Origin: Euryodendron excelsum
Lineage: Eukaryota > Streptophyta > Magnoliopsida > Ericales > Pentaphylacaceae
Assembly (NCBI GenBank): GCA_033060915.1
Contig: CM065387.1
Span: forward strand, 37,672,501 to 37,736,500
Direction of reading: 5' to 3'
Length of the DNA: 64,000 nucleotides
A model generated the notes under the pieces. The model was not told the origin of the DNA and did not search any database. It saw only the letters and a program-made list of their open reading frames with translations. Position 1 is the first letter of the stretch, and each line of letters opens with the position of its first letter. Shown one piece after another: positions 23,248 to 36,100 of this stretch. A program made the position numbers and the translations under genes.

Positions 23248-25083
23248 CTATCCGAGGTCAAAGTCAATATCTGGGTCAAAATCTTTGAAACCTGGCTCAA
23301 AAGGAGGTGGCTGACTACTTGAAGCACTAGCATCCTACATAAAAGGAAGAATCTGAATAAGCTAGGTAGATGAATAACTAAGCAACACCACAATAAAAAG
23401 AGAGAAGTGACAACATACCACATTACCTCCCATCTGAGCCAACTGTTCGGTCAGAGTAGTTACATTGGCCTAGAACTAGTCCCTCTTAGTCTGGTACCAG
23501 TCCCTCTAATCTCTCACAACAGCAAACTCGGCCTGAGGCACATATCATCTCACCCGATGCCACAAGTCAACTACCTCCTAGCTAACAGCATAACCTCCGA
23601 CCACCACCTCAAACTGAGTGAAGGCGCCTACGGAGTGAGCTTTGAAATGTGTAGCATAGTAAGTCTCTAAAGGAAGCAAAAAATCAACACTCGGTTGACG
23701 CTCCTGGTACAGAATAGGAACTCCCTCGAGCAAAGCTCCGAACATATACTCTGGTGGATCCCCAACTGAATGGAACTCCTTGTGGAACTGGCTCCAGTAC
23801 CGGTCTCCTAAATAGGACTCCCAGGACTCATCTCTTAGAAAGGAAACCCTTGACAAAGACATCGAGACCAGACATCTAACCGCCTCATAATGAACTAATT
23901 TGACAAAGGGCCGCCACGTCACATCCCTCGCTTTTATCAAGCCCAAGTTTGCCTATAACATCACAAAGTCAGTGATCTCAGGTCGGTAGGCCACCTAATC
24001 ACAACCCATCTCAAGGTCCGAGGATAAAGGTCAGCCTCTACTACTTCCGAACGGCGGACCGGCAAGTACTCGTAGTTCCACCAAACTAGAAAGTGACAAA
24101 ACCCAATCACACTGCCCCAGTGGAAGGAAGTCCAAACTCGCATCGATCTAAAGAAGCAACCAAATGGGAAAGACCCCCAGTCCAGCTCTAACAGGGCTCC
24201 AAAGTTAGCTGCCACACTCACCAATCAAAAAGGGATGATGAACTTGTTATTGTTGCAAAAGTAACTAAAAATGATGTACAGGACTAGTCGTTGCCTCATA
24301 ATATCTCGCCACGCAAGAGGTGGCTCAACAGCGAAGGTACTCTCATCCTGATTGAGCCAAAAAACGTAAAAAGCCGAATAGTCAAGAGGGGGCAAGTCCA
24401 ACAAAGCACAAGCAACGGCTCTATTGACTGGGTGCAAGGTAATTTGTCAGCCGATAAAAGAAAGTCTTGTGATAATAGCCCAATCCAACGAAGTAGGACC
24501 CAGCTCAAAACCCACAAAATGGAAGGTACCCGTATCGCCAATGCACCTCTCGATCAATGCTAGCACCACATATTGGTTTAGTCGATTAGCCTGTAATCCC
24601 ATAAATGCCCCCAACCTAATCCATCCAAGAAAGCACAATAAGATGGAGTGGGCTGTATAGTGCTAAAAGCTAGATGGATTGCTTCTCTAAAGGATGTATG
24701 TACTCGGGGAGGAGGCAAGTGTTGTCAAGAGTATACAATGTGGTGATAGGAAAGGTCCCCCAATGGAGGAATGTCCAGTATCTCCAAATCTCCCAAATCA
24801 GCATCCGTTTGACTGTGTCTCAAAGAAGCCCTCCCATAACTGGTCACACAGTCTTCGGGGCGCTGTACCTTCTCCTCGACATCCATCTTTCCCTCAAAAG
24901 GCTGCACGATGGAAGGAAAGGGGTCAATTGGAGGCATACTCCCCCTACCGCTTTGCTAGTGGACATTCGACTAGCTGACCTATGATTGCCCCTAGAATGG
25001 CTAGAACTACCAACAGAATCTGTATGATCTCCTTTCCCCGACCTGTGCCACCTTTCAAAACCGTCGTCACCTGTATCAACCAT
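23248..25083 (-). pseudogene. Antisense plant-mobile-domain (PMD) gene, copy A, decayed
   Basis: Runs opposite to gag. The start ATG is at 25083, just after TTTCAG, a possible splice acceptor. In order: a basic, serine-rich N-terminus (about 25083-24900); a segment with FHFVGFELGPTSLDWAIIT (about 24525); LYIIFSYFCNNNKFIIPF (about 24275); the LDWGSF motif (about 24190); and the LVWWNYEYLPV and YPRTLRW motifs (about 24080-24010). This order and the DWG and W-YE motifs match PMD, a plant domain found in MAIN/MAIL1 proteins and in transposons. The C-terminus has a coiled coil, then a GTATGT...AG intron, then an acidic tail ending DIDFDLG. One frameshift (about 23965) and several stops break it. 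Enzyme activity is not implied; the 'aminotransferase-like' label is historical. Confidence 0.62.
23335..23418 (-). other. Candidate intron in PMD gene copy A
   Basis: Minus strand: GTATGTTGTC...TTTTATGTAG, 84 bases. Reading through gives an in-frame stop inside the intron. Splicing joins ...QMGGNV to DASASS in frame. The same junction occurs in copies B and C. Confidence 0.65.
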
Positions 25084-25186
25084 CCTGAAAGCCAAATCAA
25101 TGTAAGGATATCAATATATGGTATATATAGTTCAATGGGACAAGAGGTATGAAAAAAGAAAAAAAAAAGAAGAGAAAGAATGAAAA

Positions 25187-25575
25187 GAATTCAAGTTTCA
25201 AGTTAAAATGAATTTTCGACACATTTTATCTCAAAAATCCAAGTTTCAAGTCAAAATGAATTTCCTACACATTTTATCTTAAAAAAATTTTTGAGTCAAA
25301 ATGAATTTCTTATATATTTTCTCTTAAAAAAATTCAAGATTTGAGTCAAAATGAATTTCCTACATATTTTGTGTTAAAACATTTCAAGGTTCAAGTCAAA
25401 ACGAATTTTCTATGGATTTGTCTTTAAAAGTTCAAGGTTCAAGTCAAAACGAATTTTCTATGGATTTTGTCTTTAAAAGTTCAAGTTTCTAGTCAAAATG
25501 AGTTTTCTAATATTTTGCCTTCAAGTATTCACAGTTTAAAGTCAAAACGAATTTTCTACGCGTTTTGTCTAAATG
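25187..25575 (+). repeat. Tandem repeat, about 55-base unit
   Basis: About seven degenerate units containing TCAAGTCAAAATGAATTTTC followed by TACACATTTTATCTT. The last units diverge into CGAATTTTCTATGGATTTTG. Confidence 0.85.
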
Positions 25576-26026
25576 TCTAATCAAAATAGTTTCTAAACTT
25601 CTTCCTTCTAAAAGTTTATCTCAAAATCAATTCCTAGGTCTTTTGACCTTCCCTTTTCAAAGTTATTTCAAAATAAAAATCCAAAATTCATTTCCAAAAT
25701 CAAATCTCAAAAGTTTTCAATCAAAGTACATCTCAAAGCTTTTCTAAGCTTCTTCTTCAAAAGATTCCTATTCCAATTAAGTTTCAAGGTTTTCTAAAAA
25801 TTCTTTCTCCAAAATGTCTTCTTCAAAATCAATCATTGAAAAAAAAGAAATTCAAGGTTTCAACACTCAAAAATTCCTCCTTTGAAAATCTTTATCAATT
25901 TCAAAGTTTTATAAATCCCAGAATCTATTTCCAAAAATTTCATAAGTGTTTCTCTCAAAAGTTTTATCCAAAATTTCATTTTCAAAACTTTTCTTAAGTT
26001 TTTCCTTCAATAGTTTTAGGCCTTTC

Positions 26027-26295
26027 CGAGTTTTTTGGTGCCTTCTTTGCCAAAAAGGCCCCGCATTCAAAGGTTCTACCTCTTTTTCATTAAAAAAAGA
26101 TTTCATTTCAAAATTTTCAACTTTTTCTCTATTTCAAAAAATTTCAATTGAGTATTTTGGGGCCTTCTCTGCCAAAAAGGCCCTACCCTCAATTGTTTTA
26201 TATCTTTTTCATTCAAAAAGATTTTATTTTAAAATTTTTTTAACCCTTTTCTTAATTTCAAAAAATTTTGGCAGAACCTCGTTTGTAAATGGTCC
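26027..26295 (+). repeat. Tandem duplication, about 135-base unit
   Basis: Two copies share the segments GCCTTCTTTGCCAAAAAGGC, 'ctttttcattaaaaaaagat' and 'tatttcaaaaaattt'. The second begins near 26160. Confidence 0.75.
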
Positions 26296-28639
26296 CTACA
26301 ACACCCGCAACTTTGCCATAAAACATAAACTGGGTACCCCACGGTATCATGAGCACATATCACAGATAAACACAGGAGAATCCATGCACATTTTTAAGGT
26401 TTTCGAATTTTGCAACATATGTTCTATTTTCCAATAATTCAAGGGTTTTTAAAATCATTGCAAAAATTTTTCAAAGTCACTCTAAATGTTTTCTAAAATA
26501 TTCTCATACATTTCTAAGGGTCAAATTCAAAAAATTTCATCAATTTTTCAATTTTTCTTTTTTTTTTTAGCATTTTTCTATTTTTTGAAAATAAAAAATT
26601 TAAAAAGTTTCCAAAAAATCATAAAATTTCATGCGGTTATTCAACATATTTTTTTTAAGGCACATGATGCAAAAATCTAGCCTAAAAACTTAATACCCAA
26701 AGCTGTATAAATAAATTTTCAATTCCTCCAGAAACTCCCTTTGCACAAACATGCCAAAGCTATCAAAACTCAATCAAAAGAGCATCAAAACACGAAAATA
26801 ATATTACTAGAGTGTTCAAAACACATCAAAACAACAATTTCAATTATTTGCATGACTCAAATGGAGTTCTACACATTGAAATCAACATAAAATAAAAAAC
26901 ATACCTTTTGAAGTTCTCCAACAAAATCTTCTTTTCCGACGACTATTCTGATGATGGTGACCACTTCCAGCAACTCTCTAGCGTTTCCCAAGGTTACCCC
27001 TTCAATGCTTCAGACTCCCCTCTTGCAAAACACTCAAAAATCTCTCACACACTTACAAAAACTACCACAAACCGCGAGCTTCAAATTTGAAGTTCATTCG
27101 TTTTATCTCCAGAACCTAATGCCACTAGTAGTGGCGTCAAGGTTATTTTAAGCCTAGCGCCACTCCTATGTAAGCACCTCATTTTTGCCGGCTCGACAGT
27201 CTCCAGTCTGTCCAAACTTGAGTTCAAGTCAAAATGGACATATTTCGATTTTCCAAACATAACCCAGTCAATCGTTTGCTTCGTGGGCCTGTTGGGCCCA
27301 AATAGAGGCAAAATAACCAAAATGCCCTTGGGGGCATTGTTTGGTCCAATTCCAGTGGGTGCGTCTTTTCGAAGACAATAAGTCTCCTTTTCAAGTCTAG
27401 TTCAATCCAATTCCAGTCTAATTCCAATTCCAATTAAATCCGGCACACTTGAAAAAGTTAATTCCTCAAGGCAGTAAGTCCATCCTATCTGGCATGTTGC
27501 CGAGGAAGCTCTTTGGAATGGTAAGTCCTTTCAAACCCGTCGACAGGACGAGACCCCAAGTCGTCGAGATGGTAGAATGGCCCATCTTTGGCACCTGCTA
27601 GTCTGCTAAAGAATAATGTCCATTTTGGCACACCTTCTGAGAAAGTTGATTCCTCAGGCACTAAGTCCATCTAGTAGCTTCCCGAGATCAGGCAGTCTTC
27701 GGAATGATCGTGAACCGTTAGAGTTGTGGAAGTACTCGTAAATATCACAATGGTTAGAGTGACAAAAACACTAGTAAACAGGCCGATATAGGGAATTGCC
27801 AACAAACCCCTATATCACGGGACTGCCGTCAAAGTGATAGAAACACTCAAAACCCAGGTTAACACCAGTGCTTACTAGCCTACTCCGGTAAAAAATGACC
27901 AAACTGCCCCTAAGGCCATTTTTTGGCACGTTTCTTGAGAAAGTACCTAAGTCCTTAGAACGGTAAGTCCACCCTTCTAAGATCATCCCAGAGATGATCC
28001 GGCATGATTAGATGCCTTCCAGTCAGTTTCGGGCCAATTCCGAGACCCTTCAGTCAAAATGACCATTTTGCCCCTAAGCATCTAAGTGCCCCGGGGACCA
28101 CACCGACTCTGGGTATCAAACTGGTAATCTTCCAGGGATGCTATTGATAGTATCCTTGGCCTTTTAATACATTCCTAGACCATTTTGAATCATTTCTAGC
28201 AAAACCGATGTAAACTGACCGTTTTGCCCTTAGCGGGCCGGTCACCTTTTCTAACCGCACCGGCTCTGGGTATCAAGCTGATAACCTCCTGGGACATTCT
28301 AAGTAATGTTTCCAAACATCGAGTCTTCTTTCGGGATATTCCGAGTCCATCCCGGTAGTTTTCCGGTCCAGTTGACCATTTTGTCCCTAATGACCCGATT
28401 AACCCTTCAAACACATCCTGTCATCATATTTCAAGTCTACTACCTCCGTGACTCTATTCTAAGGGTTCATGTTCCTTTCCAGCCTTTCAGGCCATTCCCG
28501 GTCCTTTAAATCCTTCCCAGACCTTCCGGAGTCACTTCTAGTAAAACCAAGTTAAAGATTACATGGTAGTCACTAGTAAAGGCGCCCAAATCTTTTGAAG
28601 ATACGTTATTTGCCGACCTTAAAACTTTCCTAAGTGGCT

Positions 28640-28725
28640 GGTGCCACTGTTAGTGGCGCCAATGTATTATTTTGCCTAGCGCCACTTCAACAGGTGCCAG
28701 GTCAGCATTCTATCTATAAATATAG
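28640..28725 (+). promoter_or_regulatory. LTR3 promoter: palindromes and TATA box
   Basis: GGTGCCACTGTTAGTGGCGCC at 28640-28660, TAGCGCCACTTCAACAGGTG from about 28677, and CTATAAATATAG at 28714-28725. Transcription would start about 30 bases further on, near 28755. Confidence 0.65.
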
Positions 28726-29639
28726 AGCCTCCTCCACCATAAAAAGGGCCCGCAAACATAGTCCAAAAACCCTCTTCATTGATATACAAAGCTCGTAGCC
28801 TCTCCAAACCCTAGTTCCCTTTAGGTTTTCTAAACCCTAGCCACCATATACAAGACCCTAGCTTCTATACATCAAACCCTAGTTCACATACACTCTTATA
28901 CACTTATACATTAGCCCCCAAAGCCTCAGTTGAAGACTTGAAGTGCTGCAACTTTGAAGCTCCCGAAGATCAAGACAAGCTCTCGAAGATCAAGACAAAG
29001 ACTGAAGCAAAGTTAGAAAAACAAGGCGAGCAAAAGAAAGCAAATAAAGAAGATACAAGGTAGGCTCTCTATTTATTTTTACGCAACTTTCCCCCTCTCT
29101 CTTCTCTCTCCAAACCCACTTGGGTTTTCTTCTATTTTAATCCTCTATCTTCTCCCCCACCCCCCTTTCTTGCATGCTTGAAACAAGAGATTTTCCGGTC
29201 CATGTGTAGGATTAGACTATTGAAGGTCACCGTGCCGGGGGCTTTCTTTTAGTCTAGTCGGAGACCACGTGGGTTCGACCCCCTTAATTATGTGGTAAAG
29301 CCTTTAACCTTGTATGTTCACGACCCTAACTTGTACTATGCATATCATGATCACGCATCTTTCCAAAAAATTGTTTTCAAACTAGTTTTCAACACCTGCA
29401 CTAAAATTGTTTTCAAAACATGCATTAAATTTTCTTATTCTAAGGTTGTTTTTAAAATCACAATCCTAAGGTGATTCTATCCTTTTTATGGCTAGGATTG
29501 CTTTAGAAAAGTATTACATTTAAAGTGGCTAATATGGTCCATATTTTCAAATCCTTGTTGTTTTCAAAACCACAATCCTAGAATGGTTCTAATATTCTTA
29601 TGATTCGAATCATTTTAAGAAAGTAAGATATTTTTAGAG

Positions 29640-31010
29640 ACTTGTAAAAGTCCATATTCAAATCCCCTTCTAAATTGCTTTTCAAACTCACTTTCTAAAA
29701 TCTCCTTTTAAAAATCCTCTCCAAAATCTCTTTTAAAATCTCCTTCAAAATCTCTTTTCCAACATACTTTCTAAAACTCTCTTCAATCTTTTTTCAAAGT
29801 TGCTTTCTAAAAATTGCTTTCAAAAAACTCCCTTCAAAATTCTATTTTCCAAAACTCCCTTTTAAACTTCTTTTCAAAAAGCTCTCTTCAAAATTTACTT
29901 TCTAAAAATGCTTCTTAAGTTTCCATCCTAAAACTCTCTTAAAAAATTCCTTTCCTAAAAAGCCTTCTTTTCAAAAGCTCTCTTTCCAAAAACTCTTTAA
30001 AAGTTTTACTTTCCAAAATCTCCTTTTTTTTAAAAAAAAAAAAAAAACTCTTTTTCAAGTTTACCTTCTAAAAACTCTTTGCTAGGATCTCTTCCAAAAA
30101 TCTTTCTTTCCAAAAATCCACTTTCTAAAAACTCTTTCCTTGGAGCCTAAGTCAAGCCCTAGGCAATGATTAGGAAACCCTAATTTTCTTTCCTAAAACA
30201 TGATTTTCAATCTTGTCTTGAAACATTGGTTCCAAAACCTCCTTTTTTTACATAAAAAACATCAATTCCCAAAATCTATGCCAAATTCAATCTTCCCTTA
30301 GGAAACCGAATCGAATCTCCTATTTAGCAAACTAGATCCAATCCTCCGTTTTTTGAAATAAAATCAAATCACCTCTTTTTGGAAATGGAAATCAAACCTT
30401 TCTTAATTCGATCCTTTCTTAATTCTAAACTTTCCTAATGTTAAACCTTTCCAATTTTCAACTTTCCAAATTTCAAACCTTTCAATCTTCCAAAACTCAT
30501 ACATTTCCTAATTTCAAGTGTTTCTAAAACTCAAATTTTGAATCTTTCTAATTTCTAAACTTTCTAAATTTTAAATCTTTCTAAATCCAAAACTTTCTTA
30601 AGTCAAAGCTTTCTAAATTCGAATATTTCTTAAATTAAACCTTTCTAAATTCTAAACTTTCTAAATTCCAAAACTTTCTTAAATTAAACTTTCTAATTCA
30701 AATATTTTCAAAAAAATTTTTTTTTTTGAAGTAAACTTTCCTAAAATGAAATTTTCCTAAAATGAAACTTTCCTAATTCGAACCTTTCTTAAATCCAATA
30801 TTTTTCTAATTTTTCAAGTCCAACATTCAAGTCAAATCTTTTCTAAATCCCTTCCAAGTCAAGTCAAATCTTTCTTAAACCTCAAATCCTTTCTTAAGTT
30901 ATATCTTTCCTTAGTCTAGGTTTCCTAAAACCAAGCTCTCCAAAACCAATCTTTTTAAGTCTCCCAATCCAAATTCCAATTCAATTTTCCTTTTTCAATC
31001 AAAATCTTCT
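29640..31010 (+). repeat. G-poor low-complexity tract of LTR3
   Basis: About 1.35 kb with hardly any G on the plus strand, made of degenerate CTTTCTAAA, TTTCCAAAAC and CTCTTTTCAAAA units. It corresponds to the tracts in LTR1, LTR4 and the inverted LTR. Confidence 0.85.
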
Positions 31011-31859
31011 ATTTTTAATCGGACTCTTGTTCGAACTGTGGCTAACTTGATTCCCCAAAAGAGATACGTAGGCAACCCTCATGGTGCGGTCATAACTTTT
31101 TTCAAATCTCTAATTCCATAATCTTTTTCAAACTTCCAATTCCCTAATCAATTTCAAGTTTCTAATTTCAAAATCTACTTTCAAATATCTATTTTTAATT
31201 TCTAAAAGTTTTCTTTCCAGTTTCAAATCAAATCAATCTTTTCAAATCTATTTTCAAAAATCAAATCAAGTCTTTCCAAATCTACTTTCAAAATCAAAGC
31301 TTTTTCTTGCACTTGCATATTATGCGTCATGTCAATTTCTTTCTAAAAATTCTTTTCTAAAGTGGATAGTATTGGACATTTTTTAGTCAATGACTCTAAT
31401 GGGTGAACCTAGGGTGAATAAACATGTAGGTACCACAAGGGCGGGGTAGGGTGATGGCTTAATGTATATTCCTTACATGTAACTAACCCCCGAACTTAGG
31501 ATCACTACTTTTGAAAGACCAAAACGGAGTAATTTTTTAAAAAAGGGCTTAAATATTTCCAAAGGTTGTCAAACAACCTATTTTCTTAAAAACCTCTCTT
31601 GAGGATGTTTTCCAAAATCCTTTTTTTTTTCAAAAACCCTAAGTGTAATCTTCAGATTGTGCTTAGTTTTTAAGTGACCTAACTCACCTTAATCAAGTTA
31701 GGTGGCGACTCCAAAACTTTTTTCAAAAGCCCTTAATTCAAATCAAATTTTCAATTCAAACCTAGTCACACTCATTCTTCTAGGAGGATGAGTTCTAACG
31801 AGAGAGCACTTTGTTTTTCTCATTTATCTTTTTCGGGTGCGAAAAATTGAGGAGCGATA

Positions 31860-33187
31860 GCTGGTGACTCCACTGGGGATACTTAGAGGGTTAGGCCATA
31901 GTCATGTCTCTTCACCCTTCACCCATGTAGAGTCTCCAATTAGCTTGTCCACTTCTATCCACTCTCAAATTTCAAAATCAAATTTTCAAAGTTTTTTTCA
32001 AAAACATGCATTTAACTCCATTCATATTATCTTGTATTAAGCTTGCCATCGACATACTAACTTTTGCATCTTTGTTTTGTAGGTGCGCTTTTTGTTTACA
32101 ATATTATTTTATTAACTGCTATGCATGAATGTGATGAACAGGATGAAAGAGAGTTGTTGGGATCTTTCCTCTGTTTTCAAAAAATCACACACACACACTG
32201 CACGTGCACTTGCATTTTTTTACCCTGATTTGTCCCTTCTAGTTAGAAAGGGGAACGGTATATTGGTTGTGGGCAAGATGCTGTGTCAATTTCTTTGCCT
32301 ACCGCCTCTTGATGGTTCCCTCACTCGGATCACCAACTAGTAATGGCACCATCTCGGGGAATGGGCCTAGGTTTGAAGATCTGGGAACCGAGCCTTTTTA
32401 GGATACATTAGTTAACCCTCAACCTCATGTTTATATAGATACTTTGCATTACCAAACCTCTGCCGAATTTAAGACACATGCACCATTTTCCATAACCATG
32501 AAGAAAAGAGCGACTGCTTTTATTTTCCTGTATATTTGTTTATTCTTGTTGTTATAATGACTGTACTTTTACTGCTATAATGCTTATCTAACTGCTCATG
32601 CAAGCACGTTTACTTTACCATTGCATTCTCTCTCCTTAAGACTCTTTGCATCCATATTCACGCATATAATATTGCATCCCAAGATAAGAGTTTTGAAGTA
32701 ACTCAAGTTACTGCATCTCTATGCATATGATCAACCCACTGAGAGTGACATTCAATTTACTCTCTCTTGCATTAAACCTACCCAAACCCTAAGGGTTCTC
32801 ACGTAACCCTAAGAAATCATTGCATGCATTTCAAATCATTCCATAGGAGGGGCCCCAATATCTATGCTAATAGAGATAGGGTTACCAAGAAGACAAGGGG
32901 CAATTAGTCATCAAGGTCTCTCAGCGACCTCCTCGATATCGAATCCAAAAAAGGCAAATTCAAAGACTCAAAAGTAGTTTAGGATTTCACATGTAAAACT
33001 GGACAAGTGGAACCCCAAAGGAAAAGTTCTCCCTCTCCCTATTAAAATGTATTTCAATTCTTTTGTATATTAAACCCAAAGTTAAATGTGCTTCTTTATT
33101 GTTTGCGAATGAATGGATGGATGAATGTATGAATGGATGAAGGTTCCCACTTGATGGTAAGGTATCTGCATACAGTGGCAAGACTCC
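31860..33187 (+). other. Leader of the second internal segment
   Basis: Begins with the primer site and then matches the leaders at 13275 and 56079 through 'gggttaggccatagtcatgt', 'tttgttttgtaggtgcgctt', the CA repeat and 'ccttctagttagaaagggga'. It continues through the DNGT-like segment, the GAATGGATGGATGAATG repeats (about 33108) and 'aaggtatctgcatacagtgg'. It then breaks off abruptly at 33188, where an inverted LTR piece begins, so gag is missing. Confidence 0.65.
31862..31879 (+). other. Primer binding site (tRNA-Arg-like)
   Basis: TGGTGACTCCACTGGGGA lies two bases after the LTR3 end. From memory, Ogre elements use a tRNA-Arg primer with a site of the form TGGCGACTC-x-CTGGGGA. Here there is one difference (T for C at the fourth base). 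Confidence 0.65.
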
Positions 33188-36100
33188 TGTCACGCCCAGA
33201 TTTTTCACACTCGAGGAATACACACATAAGCGGGAAAAATACTGTACTCTCTCGTTAAAACTCATGCTCCTAGAAGAATGAGTGTGACTAGGTTTGAATT
33301 GAAAATTGACTTAAATAAAGGACTTTTAGAAAAGATTTGGAGTCACCACCTAACTTGATTAAAGTGAGTTAGGTTACCTAAAAACTAAGCACAATCCGAA
33401 GACCACACTTAGGGTTTTTGAAAATAATTTTGGAAATACCTCCTCAAGAGAGGGTTTTTAAGAAAATAGGTTGTTTGACAACCTTTACAAAACATTTAAG
33501 CCTTTTTTAGAAAAATAACTCCGTTTTGGTCTATGAAAATAATGATCTAAGTTCGGAGGTTGGTTACGTGTAGAGAAGACACACTAAGTCATCACCCTAT
33601 CCCGCCCTTACGATACTTACATGTCTATTCACCCTAGATTCACCTATGAGAGTCTTCAACTAACAAATGTCCAAAACCATCCACTTTAGAAAATAATTTT
33701 TGAAAAGACATGAAATATGATGCATGATATGCAAGTACAAGAAAAGAGAGTTTGAAAATAGATTTGGAAATAGATTTGAAAGAACTTGAATTGATTTGAA
33801 AAGAGATTTGAAAAGATAGATTTGAAATTGGAAAGTTTTATAAGTTGAAAATAGCAATTTGGAACTAGAAATTTGGAATTAGAACAATAGATTATGGAAT
33901 TGAAAGCTTGAAAAAGATTGTAGAATTAGAGATTTGAAAGAAGTTGTGACAGCAACCATGAGGGTTGCCTACGTATCCATTTTGAGAAATCAGGTCAGTC
34001 ATAGTTCGAACAAGAGTCCGATAGAAAATAGAAGGTTGGATTTGAAAAAGAGATTGAATTGGAATTTAGAATAGAAGATTGGAAATTGGAAATTAGAATT
34101 TGAAATTGTAAATATTAGACTTTGATTTAGAAAGATAGAACTTGGAAGAAAGATTTGGACTTATTTTTTGGAAAGATTAAGGTTTAAGAAACCTAGACTT
34201 AAGAAAGATGAGACTTAGGAAAGACTCGAGAGTTTAAGAAAGATTAGACTTGACTTAGAAGAGTTTTAGAAAAGATCTGACTTGAATGTTGGATTTGGAA
34301 GGTTAAGGAATGATTGGATTTAGGAAAGGTTCGAATCAGGGAAGTTTCAAATTAGAAAAGTGTCATTTGAGGAAAGTTTTGAATTAGAAAAGTATTGGAA
34401 TTTAGAAAAGTATCGATTTAGGAAAGTTTAGAATTTAGAAAGGATTTCGAATTAGGAAAGTTTTGATTTAGGAAAGATTTAGAATTTAGAAAGTTTAGAA
34501 CTTAGAAAGTTTCAACTTAAGAAAGCTTAGAATTTAGAAAGTTTTGAATTTAGAAAAATTCGAAATAGATAAGTTTTGAAAGTAAGAAAGTTTTGAGTTT
34601 AGAAATTTTTTAATTTAGAAAGTTTTAGATTTGGAAAGATTTGAAGTTTGAGTTTTAGAAATACTTGAAATTAGGAAAGGTTTGAATTTAGAAAAGATTT
34701 GAAAATTTTAGATTTGGAAAGTTAAGATTTAGAAAGGTATGGAATTGGGAAAGGTTAGAATTAGGAAATATTTGAAAGTTTAAAGTTTAAGGAAAGATTT
34801 TTACATTCAAGTTTTTCTAACTTATGGTTTAGGAAGGTATGAGATTAGGAAGGAGTGAATTAGGAAAGATTTGGAGTTGGAAGGATTGAGATTCCTATTT
34901 CCTAAAACAAAAGATTGGATGTTGTTTCTAAAAGGAGGTATTTTGATTTTGTTTCCAAAAACGAAGGATTGGATCTAGTTTCCTAAACAAGAAGATTGGA
35001 TTTGGTTTCCAAAATGGACGATTGGATTTTGACATGGATTTGGAAGGGGAGATTTAGAAACTCTAGATTTGGAAGACTAGTTTTGATGTAAAAAATAGGT
35101 TTTGAAAATATATGGTTTTGATGTAGAAAATAAGATTTTGTAAACCTATGTTTTAAGGCAAGATGGGAAATCATGTTTTTGGAAGCAAAATTAAGGTTTC
35201 CTAATTGTTGGCTCTAGGTCTAACTTGGACTTCAAGAAAAGGGACTTTTGGAAAGTGAATTTTAGGAAGGAAGATTTTTTGAAGGAGATCTAGAGAAAAA
35301 GTTTTTGGAAAGTGAGTTTGAAAGGAGTTTTTAGAAGAAGATCTTTCAATGAGTTTTTAGGAAAGAGTGTTGGGAAAGAGATTTTAGGAAAGAAACCTAG
35401 GGAGTGTTTCTAGAGAGTGAATTTTGAAAAGAGCATTTTGGAAAGAAGTTTTGGAAAATAGATTTTTTTGAAGAGAGTTTTTAGAAATATATTTTTAGGA
35501 AACAATTTTGGGAGAGAAATTTGAGAGAATTTTTAGGAAGTATATAGGAGAAGAGATTTTTGAAAAGAGAATTTAGAAAGTCTATGAAAATATCTCACTT
35601 TCCTAAACGATTCTAACCATAAGAAGGCTAGAACCACTTTAAGAAAGTGGTTTTGAAAACAACAAAGATTTGAAAATATGAACCATATTGGTCACTTTAA
35701 ATGTAACACTTTCCTAAAGCAACCCTAGCCATGGAAAGGCTAGAATCACATTAGGATTGTGGTTTTGAAAACAAGTTTTGAAAGAGAAGATTTTAACATA
35801 AACTTTGAAAACAGTTTTGATGCAAGTTTTGAAAACAAGTTTAAAAAAAATAATTTTTGGAGGATTGCAAGATCATGATATGCATAATGCAAATTGGGGT
35901 CGTGAACATACAAGATGAAGTCTTCACCACATAATTAAGGGGGTCGAACCCATGTAGTCTTCGGTTAGACTAAAAGAAACCCCCCGATATGGTGACCTTC
36001 CAATAGCCTAATCCTACACATGGACCGGAAAACCCCTTGTTTCAAGCATGCAAAGAAACCAGGGGGGGGGGGGAGGAAGAAGATGGGGGATTAAAATAGA

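Larger units (their letters stand above)
25084..27168. other. Region between the antisense gene and LTR3
   Basis: AT-rich, low-complexity DNA with two tandem repeats (listed separately). The last 200 bases are of ordinary composition. Just before LTR3 (27119-27166) are palindromic pieces like those in the LTR promoters. No polypurine tract precedes LTR3. Copy C (62389-62823) has a much shorter version of this region. No gene recognised. Confidence 0.5.
27169..31859 (+). mobile_element. LTR3: Ogre-like LTR, about 4.7 kb
   Basis: Runs from TGTAAGCACCTCATTTTTGC to GGAGCGATA, 4691 bases, and is followed by an intact-looking primer site and leader. It therefore acts as the 5' LTR of the next internal segment. 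There is no polypurine tract before it, so it is not an obvious 3' LTR of the segment on its left. Landmarks include promoter palindromes and TATA box (28640-28725), the G-poor tract (29640-31010), the 'tcggactcttgttcgaactg' segment (about 31019), and the 'catgtaggtaccacaagggc' segment (about 31421). Confidence 0.82.

Noticed and set aside
23248..25083. A functional aminotransferase
   Set aside because: The 'aminotransferase-like' name of the plant mobile domain does not imply an enzyme. No lysine/PLP motif is seen, and the frame is broken.
25946..26437. 163-codon plus-strand open frame
   Set aside because: Lies across a 135-base tandem duplication in low-complexity DNA. The repeated CLLCQKGPAF/AFSAKKALPS segments are an effect of the duplication.
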